A stretch of 64,000 nucleotides of DNA from an uncultured Campylobacter sp. Its GTDB lineage: Bacteria > Campylobacterota > Campylobacteria > Campylobacterales > Campylobacteraceae. The stretch is from positions 1 to 64,000 of the forward strand of contig NZ_CALUTC010000005.1 of NCBI RefSeq assembly GCF_944323605.1. Direction: 5' to 3'. Below are positions 8,654 through 16,761 of this stretch, in pieces; the first letter of the stretch is position 1, and each line of letters begins with the position of its first letter. Position numbers and translations under genes: made by a program. The notes beneath the pieces are model-generated. The model did not search any database. It worked only from the letters and a program-made list of their open reading frames with translations, and was not told the DNA's origin.

Positions 8654-10621
8654 TTACATCACAAAAACTGTAGGCACTATTGTAGGGTATTTTTTGATTT
8701 TTCTAAAAATATGCTTCCTTAAAACCTGCCTTATTTGAGCTTCTAAAATTCTAGGATTATTTAAAATCTCATCTTTTACATTTTCAAAAAAGTGAGATAA
8801 AACCTCGCTTAATTCCTTAGAAAATTCGTTGTTTTGATTATTTGCGACTATGCCATAACTTAAAACTCTTGGTTTTTGTATGAGTTTTTTATTGCTCTTA
8901 TCAAGTTGTGCTATTATAACAACAACTCCATTGTCGGCTAATTTTTGTCTATCTATAACAACATCATCAGCTATTTGCTTATTGATTTGATTATCAACAA
9001 ATACCTTTCCAGTCTTTACAGTGCCAACTCTTTTCATATATTTTTGACAAAGTTCTATTTGATCGCCATTACTCATAAGATAAATATTTTTTTCATTTAC
9101 CCCACATCTTATAGCGGTTTGCCTATGTTTTGTTATATGATTATATTCTCCATGCACAGGTAGAAAAAATTTAGGTTTGCTAAGACAAAGCATAAGTTTT
9201 TGCTCTTCTATATTTGCGTGCCCGCTTACATGAATTTCGCTAAATTCTTGATACGCAACCTTAGCACCGGCTTTTAAAAGATAGTCAAGAACGGCACTTA
9301 TGCTTCTTTCATTACCCGGTATAGCTTTGGCAGAGATTATAATTTGATCGCTTGGTTTTATTTTTATAAATTTATGCTCATCTGTTGCCATTCTATATAA
9401 TGCACTCATCGTCTCGCCTTGAGAGCCTGTAGTAACTATTAAAACTTCATTATCTTTATGCTTACTAACTTCATCTGCGTCTATAAAAATTTTTCTATCT
9501 AAATTTATATAACCAAGCTCCATAGTTGTGTATAAATTTCTTTCCATAGAGCGACCTATAACACAAATTTTTCGTCCATATTTTAAGCCATATGTAATGG
9601 CTTGATAAACACGGTGTATATTTGAACTAAAGGTGCTCATTATAACCCTACCTTTTGCCCTTAAAAATATATTATCAAACGTATCTCCAACAGAACTTTC
9701 ACTTTTTGTATAGCCCTCTTTATAAGAATTTGTGCTATCGCTTAAAAGACACAAAATTCCTTTATCGCCATAATAAGCTATCCTATTTAAATCACTAGGA
9801 TAATTATCAATAGGAGTATGATCTATCTTAAAATCTCCACTATGCAGTATAGTTCCAGCTTTTGAGGCAATAGCAAGAGCAGAAGCATCGATAACAGAGT
9901 GCGTTATATGTATCCATTCTATATCAAAATCACCTATATTGTAAATTTTTCTTTTTTCTATAGGTCTAAAATTTTTTCTTTCGTTTTTTAAACCATGCTC
10001 TTCAAATTTATTTGAAATCATACCAAGAGCCATAGGACTAGCATATAAAGGAAAAGAAAATTCTTTATAAAAATACGGCACAGCTCCGATATGATCCTCG
10101 TGTGCGTGGGTAATCAAAACAGCTCTAACCTTATCTTTTATCTTTCTTATATAGTCAAAATCAGGTATAACTATATCAACCCCGTGCATACTTTCATCAG
10201 GAAAGCTTAAGCCTATGTCTATGATTATAGCGTCTTTGTTTGTTTCTATGACGGTCATATTTCCGCCCACTTCACCAAGACCTCCAATAGGAGTTATTCT
10301 TAGCTTGTGTTCTGCATTGTTAGCAAATTTTAATGGATATAATCTTTGCTCGTGTATGATTTTATTTGCTTCTATTGATTTTGACATTTGCACCTGCCAA
10401 GGTTCATTACCCATTAAATTTGTTGGTATATTTTTGTTTTTCTTTTTCTTAGGAGTTTGTTTTAGTTCCTCATTTTTTTGCACATCATTAGAATCATCTT
10501 TTTTTATAGAATTTTCCAAAGATTTTCTTTTTCTTTTATATTTATACTTTTTACTATTTCTAGCAACTATATTTTCATCAGCTTGTATTTCACTTTTGTT
10601 TTGCTTGATTTCCTCGCTCAT
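8654..10621 (-). CDS. rnj: Ribonuclease J (metallo-beta-lactamase / beta-CASP nuclease)
   Basis: RNase J has endonuclease and 5'-3' exonuclease activity and is a main enzyme of mRNA decay and rRNA maturation in Campylobacterota. The metal-binding motif HAHEDH is at residues 172-177, and beta-CASP and C-terminal domains complete a 655-residue protein. The first 100 or so residues are a lysine-rich, low-complexity extension. A long N-terminal extension is also known in Helicobacter pylori RNase J. The start overlaps the end of ksgA by 32 nt, so the two are cotranscribed. Confidence 0.95.
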   Translation of the reverse strand: MSEEIKQNKSEIQADENIVARNSKKYKYKRKRKSLENSIKKDDSNDVQKNEELKQTPKKKKNKNIPTNLMGNEPWQVQMSKSIEANKIIHEQRLYPLKFANNAEHKLRITPIGGLGEVGGNMTVIETNKDAIIIDIGLSFPDESMHGVDIVIPDFDYIRKIKDKVRAVLITHAHEDHIGAVPYFYKEFSFPLYASPMALGMISNKFEEHGLKNERKNFRPIEKRKIYNIGDFDIEWIHITHSVIDASALAIASKAGTILHSGDFKIDHTPIDNYPSDLNRIAYYGDKGILCLLSDSTNSYKEGYTKSESSVGDTFDNIFLRAKGRVIMSTFSSNIHRVYQAITYGLKYGRKICVIGRSMERNLYTTMELGYINLDRKIFIDADEVSKHKDNEVLIVTTGSQGETMSALYRMATDEHKFIKIKPSDQIIISAKAIPGNERSISAVLDYLLKAGAKVAYQEFSEIHVSGHANIEEQKLMLCLSKPKFFLPVHGEYNHITKHRQTAIRCGVNEKNIYLMSNGDQIELCQKYMKRVGTVKTGKVFVDNQINKQIADDVVIDRQKLADNGVVVIIAQLDKSNKKLIQKPRVLSYGIVANNQNNEFSKELSEVLSHFFENVKDEILNNPRILEAQIRQVLRKHIFRKIKKYPTIVPTVFVM

Positions 10622-11396
10622 AATATTCCTTTAAGTGCGTAAAAATTTTAAGATAATCATTGACATCAAGTTGGTGAGGACGAACGGTATTTTCTATACC
10701 TAAAGAATTTAAAATTTCATACAAAGAATTTTGCTTGTCTTTTAAATTGCTTACAAGTTGTTTTCTTGGGGACTTAAAACAATCTCTAAGAAAATCCTTA
10801 AAAGGCTCTAAGTCAAACAAATCTATAGCTTGCTGCTTTTTTTCTAGCAACATTACAGATGATTTTACCTTTGGCTCAGGATAAAAGCTTTCTTTATCTA
10901 CATCAAAAAGAACTAATCTTTCGCAAAATAAAGAAGATATGATAGATATTGCACAATATTCCTTTTCACCTCTATTGGCACAGAATTTTTGCACAACCTC
11001 CTTTTGTAACATTACCAAAAGCCCTAAGCACTTATTATCTTCAAGTGCCTGTAAAACCAAAGAACTAGCCATATAATATGGCAAATTAGCTACCAAGAAA
11101 TAATCTCTAGTAGCTAAAGCCCTGCTAAAAAATTCACTGGCATTTAAATGAAATAATTTAAATTCTCCACCCAAAATTTGCTTTTGAAATTTGCTTTCTA
11201 AAAATGGAATAAGCTCATCATCTATCTCATAAGCTTCAACCTTGCATTTCTTCAAAAGCTCTTGTGTCAAATCACCTAAGCCAGGCCCAATTTCCACTAT
11301 GTAATTTACATAATTGGGTATGGCTTGAGTGATTTTGTGTAATACATTCTTATCTTTTAAGAAATTTTGACCAAAATGCTTTTTTGCTTTAATCAT
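10590..11396 (-). CDS. ksgA: 16S rRNA (A1518/A1519) dimethyltransferase KsgA/RsmA
   Basis: KsgA dimethylates two adjacent adenines in the 3' helix of 16S rRNA late in 30S assembly. The 268-residue protein has the N-terminal HFGQNFL signature, the SAM-binding EIGPGLGDLT at 35-44 and the catalytic NLPY at 104-107. It is the first gene of the leftward ksgA-rnj pair, and the rnj start lies inside its 3' end. A TAAAAT-like -10 box sits only about 5 nt before the ATG. Confidence 0.96.
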   Translation of the reverse strand: MIKAKKHFGQNFLKDKNVLHKITQAIPNYVNYIVEIGPGLGDLTQELLKKCKVEAYEIDDELIPFLESKFQKQILGGEFKLFHLNASEFFSRALATRDYFLVANLPYYMASSLVLQALEDNKCLGLLVMLQKEVVQKFCANRGEKEYCAISIISSLFCERLVLFDVDKESFYPEPKVKSSVMLLEKKQQAIDLFDLEPFKDFLRDCFKSPRKQLVSNLKDKQNSLYEILNSLGIENTVRPHQLDVNDYLKIFTHLKEYYERGNQAKQK

Positions 11397-11487
11397 CTCT
11401 AATTTTACCTAAATTTTATTTAATATTTTGCAAAAATTTAGAAAAAAAGGCTAAAATCTTTTATTTTTTAGAAGCAAAAGGAAAAAT

Positions 11488-12033
11488 ATGTCTAATTTAA
11501 TAGTCTGTGCTGGAGGAAATGAAAATTTTTATTTTGCAAAAGCCTTAGGAATAGGTATGATACAATCCAGTATCAAACTTAGCGAATTATGTATAAAAGA
11601 AAATCCTCCTAAAATTATATTTGTAGGAACTTGTGGGCTTTATGACAAAGGAGAGCTTTTACAAATTTATCATAGCTCACATGCTTTTAATATAGAATTT
11701 TCCTCTATTAAAGATAAATTTTATAGCCCTATAAAAAATGAAATAAATTTAAATGTTTCATATGAAACATTTAAAAACTATAAAACAAATTCCTCAAATT
11801 ATATATGTCAAAATAAAAAGGCGGCACAAGAATTTGCAAAGCTTGGTTTAGAGCTTGAAAATATGGAATTTTTTTCTATTCTTTGCGTAGCTAAAAATTT
11901 CGGTATAGAAGCAGAAGCTTTTTTATGTGCTACAAATTTTTGCGATGAAAACGCACATAGCCTTTTTATAAAAAATCAAGAGGAAGCTAAAAAAAGATTG
12001 ACATTATTTTTGCAAGAAAAAAATATAATATAA
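11488..12033 (+). CDS. Phosphorylase-superfamily (nucleoside phosphorylase-like) protein
   Basis: This 181-residue protein resembles the purine/uridine phosphorylase fold: an N-terminal VCAGG strand, [11 protein letters not shown] (about residues 45-55) as phosphate/base-binding loop, and LENMEFFSI (about 128-136), matching the ENMEF-type ribose-binding motif of the family. It is shorter than typical nucleoside phosphorylases and its substrate is unknown. It is divergent from ksgA and 16 nt upstream of rlmN, in the same position as Cj1712 in C. jejuni. A 28-bp perfect palindrome with a parS-like core lies inside the gene around codons 87-96. Confidence 0.65.
   Translation: MSNLIVCAGGNENFYFAKALGIGMIQSSIKLSELCIKENPPKIIFVGTCGLYDKGELLQIYHSSHAFNIEFSSIKDKFYSPIKNEINLNVSYETFKNYKTNSSNYICQNKKAAQEFAKLGLELENMEFFSILCVAKNFGIEAEAFLCATNFCDENAHSLFIKNQEEAKKRLTLFLQEKNII
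11748..11775. promoter_or_regulatory. parS-like palindrome A
   Basis: A perfect 28-bp palindrome with the 16-bp core TGTTTCATATGAAACA at 11754-11769. The core matches the widely conserved parS consensus TGTTTCACGTGAAACA at 14 of 16 bases and differs only in the central CG. It lies inside a coding sequence 11.4 kb left of dnaA, and origin-proximal placement is expected for a ParB-binding centromere. parB is not in the window, so the function is inferred. Confidence 0.6.
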
Positions 12034-12049
12034 AGGCTTTTATCTTAAA

Positions 12050-13108
12050 ATGAGAAATTTACTAGACTTTACAAGTGAAGAATTAGCTTTAGAAATAAAA
12101 CCTAAATTTAGAGTTAAGCAAATTTTTCAATGGATTTATCAAAAATACGTTGATAGTTTTTATGATATGACCTCTTTGCCTATGGACTTTAGAAAATATT
12201 TGAGCGAGAATTATTATTTTAAAACATTAGAATGTTTGAGAAAAGAAACAAGTAGGGACGGGAGTGAGAAATACCTTTTTAAGCTTAAAGACGGTGAATT
12301 GATAGAAACTGTTTTTTTACCTATGAAAAAGGAAGAAAAATCAAATAATGGAAAAATTTTAAAAGAGGCAAAATTTACTATCTGCGTATCATCACAAGTT
12401 GGTTGCAAAAGTGCTTGCTCTTTTTGTCTTACGGCAAAAGATGGCTTCAAAAGAAATTTAAACCCATCTGAGATAGTAGCTCAAATTTTGTATATAAAAA
12501 AGGAAAAAAATATACCGTATGAAAAAAGAGTAAATGTAGTTTATATGGGTATGGGAGAGCCTTTGGATAATCTTAAAAATGTAGCAAAAGCTGTAAAAAT
12601 TTTAAGCGAAAATGATACCTTGGCTATAAGCCCTAAAAGACAGACCATAAGCACTAGTGGCTTAGCCAAACAGATAAAAGAATTAGCAAAGATGGATTTA
12701 GGGGCATTGCTTGCAATTTCCTTACACGCTGTAGATGATGAATTAAGAAGCGAATTGATGCCTATAAATAAAGCTTATAATATAGGGCAAATTATGGAAG
12801 CTTTAAGAGATTTTCCTATAAACCAAAGAAAAAGATTGATGTTTGAATACTTATTAATAGATGGGATAAACGACAAAATAGAACATGCAAAAAAACTTGT
12901 AAAACTTTTAAATGGGATTAATGCAAAAGTAAATTTGATACTGTTTAACCCGCATTTTGGTTCAATATATAAAAGACCAAAAATGGAAAATGCTATAGCC
13001 TTTCAAGACTACCTAAGTTCAAAAAGGATAGTATGCACCATAAGAGAAAGCAAAGGGCTTGATATATCAGCAGCTTGCGGACAGCTTAGCAAGAAAGGTA
13101 AAGAATGA
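12050..13108 (+). CDS. rlmN: Dual-specificity 23S rRNA / tRNA adenine-C2 methyltransferase RlmN
   Basis: RlmN is a radical-SAM enzyme that methylates C2 of A2503 in 23S rRNA and A37 in some tRNAs. The 352-residue protein has the 4Fe-4S motif Cys119-x3-Cys123-x2-Cys126 (CKSACSFC), the GEPLDN segment, and a C-terminal [18 protein letters not shown] stretch that carries the methyl-carrying cysteine. Its stop overlaps the start of the next small gene (ATGA). Confidence 0.96.
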   Translation: MRNLLDFTSEELALEIKPKFRVKQIFQWIYQKYVDSFYDMTSLPMDFRKYLSENYYFKTLECLRKETSRDGSEKYLFKLKDGELIETVFLPMKKEEKSNNGKILKEAKFTICVSSQVGCKSACSFCLTAKDGFKRNLNPSEIVAQILYIKKEKNIPYEKRVNVVYMGMGEPLDNLKNVAKAVKILSENDTLAISPKRQTISTSGLAKQIKELAKMDLGALLAISLHAVDDELRSELMPINKAYNIGQIMEALRDFPINQRKRLMFEYLLIDGINDKIEHAKKLVKLLNGINAKVNLILFNPHFGSIYKRPKMENAIAFQDYLSSKRIVCTIRESKGLDISAACGQLSKKGKE

Positions 13109-13206
13109 CTATACTAGATATAGTGGAAATTGTATTTATTTTTGCGGTAGTATTTATATCTATAGTAGGGATCATAAAGGTATTACGAGACGAACGGAGA
13201 AATTAG
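13105..13206 (+). CDS. Small hydrophobic membrane peptide, 33 residues
   Basis: The ATG overlaps the rlmN stop (ATGA), and 33 codons follow to a TAG at 13204. The product begins [20 protein letters not shown], a single membrane segment, and ends with a charged tail (KVLRDERRN). Its size and position right after rlmN match the gene I recall as Cj1714, a small hydrophobic protein in C. jejuni. No function is known to me. Translational coupling and conserved position support it as a real gene. Confidence 0.65.
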   Translation: MTILDIVEIVFIFAVVFISIVGIIKVLRDERRN

Positions 13207-13207
13207 T

Positions 13208-13644
13208 TTGTTTTTATACTATGATATATTTAAAAGCATACATCTTATTTGTGCTTGTTTCATCATAGGATATTTAGCCTATGATATATTTGTATTTTCA
13301 AAACTAAAAAATTCCATAAAAAACGAGGAATTTACCGCATTAAAAAGAATGCTGCTGAAAAATAGTGTAAAATTTTTAGCACCAAGCTTTTTAATACTGC
13401 TCCTTTCGGGTGCTTTTCTTGGATATTTTCATTCTGAAAATTTTTTTCTTTAGAAAATTCTATACAAAAGCTTATACTTATAAAAATTGTTTTATTATTT
13501 TCTCTCATCTTGTGTGTTTCTATATCTTTATCGTGTATATTTTTATTTAAAAAACAAGATCCTTTTAAACAATTTTATCATTACATAGCCTTATTGATTT
13601 GTATCTTAGCTTTAATACTTGCTAAATTTGCTTATTTTCTCTAA
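13208..13644 (+). pseudogene. Integral membrane protein gene broken by a one-base frameshift
   Basis: The first frame (13208-13453) encodes 81 residues with two membrane segments and stops just after a T7 run at 13441-13447. Adding one T opens the other frame to a TAA at 13642-13644, giving SLENSIQKLILIKIVLLF and two more membrane segments, a total of about 145 residues with four helices. The reconstructed protein looks like small CopD-like or uncharacterised four-helix membrane proteins, a weak resemblance. It may be a true pseudogene, a phase-variable gene or a homopolymer sequencing error. The first start may be TTG or ATG (13208-13229). Confidence 0.6.
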
Positions 13645-13707
13645 AATACCATTAAGGAAAAAAATATAAATGTCGATTTAACTTGTAGTTTTTAACAAGG
13701 ATTTTTC

Positions 13708-14835
13708 ATGAGATTTTTTTTACTCTTTCTTTTGTGTATAGTTAGCTCCTTTGCTTTAGAATTTGAAGAGGTTGGACATAGAGCTTCTACTATGGGAGGT
13801 GTTGGAGTAGCTATGAAAAATAACCCCTACGCCATATTTTATAACCCTGCCCTAGCTAGCATAAATGCTAAACCTAGAATGGGATACGCTTTTTCAGGCT
13901 CTTTAGGAGAAAAACAACTTTTAGACGTATTTAAATTCGATTTAAACAATATACAAGATATAGAAGCTTTTAATAAATTATTAGACGATAATTTACTTAG
14001 CACAAAAGTTCAAGGAGCTTGGGCATTAAAAGCACCTAGCAATCTACTTTTTGGGGATTTGTCAATAGGCTTTATCGTAAATGTATATACGGCATCTACA
14101 TTCACTGGACAGCTACCAAATAATATAACAGCTATAAATGACCATATAGACTTTAATATAAGAAGACTTGATACAGTCGAGTTGCCAGTATCCTACTCTT
14201 TCAATATAGATACTGCTATAGGAAATTTATCATGGGGAGCTGCCCTCAAATTTATGAGTTTCTCAAATGTTCAGGTGAGTAGAAAACTAGGAGTTAATGA
14301 CTCAAAATCAAGCATACAAAATGATATAAAAACTATAATGAGTGGTTCAGACTCTGTCTCTGATTATAACTATGGTATAGATTTAGGTTTTGCTTATAGC
14401 CCGGTGATATTGCCAAATTTTACAATTGGTATAAGTGGAAAAAATTTAAATAGACCTAAATTTAACTTCAAAGAACAAGGGAAAATTACAGCCTTTCCTC
14501 AAGCAAGATTAGGTTTGGCATATGAACTAGGAGAGGGTTTGCTTATAGGTGCTGACGCTGATTTAACTAGAAATATTATGCTTACTCCTAGTGGCTCACC
14601 TAAACAATATTCGCAAAAAATGGGTATAGGAATAGACGCACATACAGCTTTTTTCAGTGCTAGAGCAGGTTTGGCAACAGATATAATGCAAAAAAATGGT
14701 CTGATAATGTCTTTTGGTTTAGGTGTTGGTTTTGTAGATCTTGGAGTATCAGTATCTACAAAAAAAGGCGAAGTTGATGATATGAAATACCCTAGATATT
14801 TCTCTCTTCATCTTGGTGGAAGCTATGAATTTTAA
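13708..14835 (+). CDS. Outer-membrane beta-barrel protein, TraF-like (conjugal transfer TraF_2 family) / FadL-type
   Basis: This 375-residue protein has a signal peptide (about 1-16, ending SSFA), then GHRASTMGGVGVAMKNNPYA with NPA motifs typical of TraF-like and FadL-like outer-membrane proteins (about residues 22-50). Many alternating strands follow, ending with a terminal Phe (GGSYEF), the sorting signal of beta-barrels. It may be a channel for hydrophobic compounds or a structural outer-membrane protein. No conjugation genes are near. It stands alone, with its own leader region upstream and an inverted repeat at its stop codon. Confidence 0.75.
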   Translation: MRFFLLFLLCIVSSFALEFEEVGHRASTMGGVGVAMKNNPYAIFYNPALASINAKPRMGYAFSGSLGEKQLLDVFKFDLNNIQDIEAFNKLLDDNLLSTKVQGAWALKAPSNLLFGDLSIGFIVNVYTASTFTGQLPNNITAINDHIDFNIRRLDTVELPVSYSFNIDTAIGNLSWGAALKFMSFSNVQVSRKLGVNDSKSSIQNDIKTIMSGSDSVSDYNYGIDLGFAYSPVILPNFTIGISGKNLNRPKFNFKEQGKITAFPQARLGLAYELGEGLLIGADADLTRNIMLTPSGSPKQYSQKMGIGIDAHTAFFSARAGLATDIMQKNGLIMSFGLGVGFVDLGVSVSTKKGEVDDMKYPRYFSLHLGGSYEF

Positions 14836-14860
14836 AATGTTTCTTGTGAAACATTTTAAA
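14831..14860. promoter_or_regulatory. parS-like inverted repeat B (or terminator)
   Basis: Perfect 13-bp arms (TTTAAAATGTTTC / GAAACATTTTAAA) around TTGT. The core TGTTTCTTGTGAAACA at 14838-14853 matches the parS consensus at 14 of 16 bases and closely resembles palindrome A, 3.1 kb to the left. It begins in the stop codon of the outer-membrane protein gene, so it could also be a transcription terminator. However, it is followed by A-rich rather than T-rich sequence on the plus strand, which argues against a canonical one. Confidence 0.6.
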
Positions 14861-15014
14861 AAAATAAACAAAATCACCATAATAGAAATTTAAAAAAACA
14901 AATTTTTAAAATTAGAAACAAGTAAAAAATTATAAAAATAAATGTGGCTTTTTATAATTACTAAAATATATGAACTTTATCTTATTTGAGAAAAGCTATA
15001 AAAAATACATTATC

Positions 15015-15848
15015 TTAAATACACAAACACCTTAAATCTTTAATTCTTGATTCTATATCTTTTTTATGAGAATCTAGCTCATTTTTGCGTGCGATAGACA
15101 TTTTTATAAACTCATTTTCTTTCTCTATGCCGACAAACTTCCGCTCTAAAAGATTTGCCGCTATACCTGTGGTGCTAGAGCCACTAAAAGGATCGCAAAT
15201 AAGTGAATTTTCCTCGCTTGCCATTAAGAGTAAGCGAACCAAAAGAGCTAAGGGCTTTTGTGTAGGGTGTTTGCCATTTGCTTTTTCCCAAGGGGCGATA
15301 GCCGGGAAGCTCCATACATCACGCATTTGTTTATCGCCATTAAGTTTTTTGAGAATCTCATAGTTGAAAATATGCTTATGTTTATGACTTTTTCTAGCCC
15401 AAATAATCTGCTCTGTGGAATGCGTAAGATAGCGACAACTAAAATTTGGTGGCGGGTTTGTCTTTTGCCAAGTAATAATATTTAGAATCTTAAAATCAAG
15501 CTTTTGTAAAATTCTACCTAAAGAAAAGATATTGTGGTATGTGCCACTTATCATAATACTACCTGTGGGTTTTAAGGCTTCTTTTGCATTTTGTATCCAT
15601 TGCGTATTAAAAGAATCTATCTCATCAATATTCTCTCCCTTGTCCCACTGTCCTTTATTTACACTTACAATCTTTCCACTTTGAATACTCAAACCATCAT
15701 TTGAAAGAAAATAAGGCGGATCGGCAAAAATTAAATCAAACTGCCCCCTAAACTCTTTTAAAACCTCATTGCAATCACCCTGATATAGTAAAAACGTAGA
15801 ATCTTGGCTTTGGAATGTGGGTAATGTTGGGAGAACTCTACTTGTCAT
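15015..15848 (-). CDS. DpnA-like adenine-specific DNA methyltransferase (GATC type)
   Basis: This 277-residue beta-class methyltransferase has DPPYFLSNDG at 43-52 and DPFSGSSTTG at 219-228. The stretches around WQKTNPPPNFSCR and GKHPTQKP are close to Streptococcus DpnA, which methylates GATC and can act on single-stranded DNA. It overlaps the upstream DpnII-type endonuclease gene by 11 nt. The similar H. pylori pair HpyAIII is also GATC specific. The alpha-class DpnM-type partner of the Streptococcus system is absent here, so this enzyme alone would protect the chromosome. Confidence 0.88.
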   Translation of the reverse strand: MTSRVLPTLPTFQSQDSTFLLYQGDCNEVLKEFRGQFDLIFADPPYFLSNDGLSIQSGKIVSVNKGQWDKGENIDEIDSFNTQWIQNAKEALKPTGSIMISGTYHNIFSLGRILQKLDFKILNIITWQKTNPPPNFSCRYLTHSTEQIIWARKSHKHKHIFNYEILKKLNGDKQMRDVWSFPAIAPWEKANGKHPTQKPLALLVRLLLMASEENSLICDPFSGSSTTGIAANLLERKFVGIEKENEFIKMSIARKNELDSHKKDIESRIKDLRCLCI

Positions 15849-16677
15849 TTTGTGCCTTTTTAGTAAAATCAGATATATTGCTAAGATTATACATCTCTAC
15901 GCTTTTGTAAGCTTCTTGTAATTTATTTTTTGCAGATAGCCAACCCTGTCCATCACTAATCCAAACAAAGCTTCTATCTTTCAAATTTTCAAATTTTGTA
16001 GCTAGTTCCGTGTATGCTCTAGCGGTCTCATTAAGCTTGCTTCCACCGCCTGTATAAAAATTGCATTCTATAAAGTATTGTTTGTTTTTGCTAAACACTA
16101 CAAAATCAAATTTCTTTATATCTTCACCAAAAACCTTGTGTAAATCTTGAAATTCTTTGATATTAACTTGTTCCCTAAAAGACAGATTTGCTTCCTTGAA
16201 GATTCTAGCTATTAAAGATTCCATAGTTTTACCACTTCGATTTTTTCTTGCATTGCTATCAAGCCCAACTTCTATCCCAAATACAAAATCATTCAAATCT
16301 TTGATTTTTTTATCACTAAAGACCTCTAGCAATCCACTCTCGCAAATAAAGTTATATATACCTTGTGGTGTTTGCAAAATTTTAAACATCTGTATTTCTA
16401 AACCTTGAGAATCTAAAACCTTCTCGTTACTATCACGCACAGCAAGCAAAAGTGGTAATACTTCAAAAGCTTTGCTATATTCTGCAAAAAGTGTAGCGAT
16501 ACACTCTTGCATTTGTTTAGAATCTTTGCCCAATAAAAAATTAAGATGATTGAGGGCAATAGTAATTCTATCGCGATTTGTTAAGCACTTATCCCAATCC
16601 ACATAAAAACTTAAATTTCTATTTGTAGGTTTTAATGTGCTTATGAAAGATTCAAAAGGTAAAGTATTTTTCATCAT
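15838..16677 (-). CDS. DpnII-family type II restriction endonuclease (GATC)
   Basis: The 279-residue protein matches the DpnII/MboI restriction family: GLDSNARKNRSGKTME (about 138-153), FDFVVF with Asp191, then FIECNFYTGGGSKLNETARAY (split over 202-222) with Glu204 as likely metal ligands. DpnII cuts unmethylated GATC. The endonuclease gene precedes the methyltransferase gene in the transcript, so control of their ratio must be post-transcriptional or come from an internal promoter. It lies alone with its partner between an outer-membrane protein gene and purM, as an inserted cassette. Confidence 0.9.
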   Translation of the reverse strand: MMKNTLPFESFISTLKPTNRNLSFYVDWDKCLTNRDRITIALNHLNFLLGKDSKQMQECIATLFAEYSKAFEVLPLLLAVRDSNEKVLDSQGLEIQMFKILQTPQGIYNFICESGLLEVFSDKKIKDLNDFVFGIEVGLDSNARKNRSGKTMESLIARIFKEANLSFREQVNIKEFQDLHKVFGEDIKKFDFVVFSKNKQYFIECNFYTGGGSKLNETARAYTELATKFENLKDRSFVWISDGQGWLSAKNKLQEAYKSVEMYNLSNISDFTKKAQNDK

Positions 16678-16761
16678 TTTCCCAAGTTTTATTTAGTGTA
16701 TATTTTTATCTTTCTACAATAAACGAAGAATAATATTTACACTATCACTGTAAAGTGTTAT

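Noticed and set aside
8945..10634. Plus-strand frames opposite RNase J
   Set aside because: These are mirror frames of a lysine-rich, AT-rich gene and have no independent evidence of coding.
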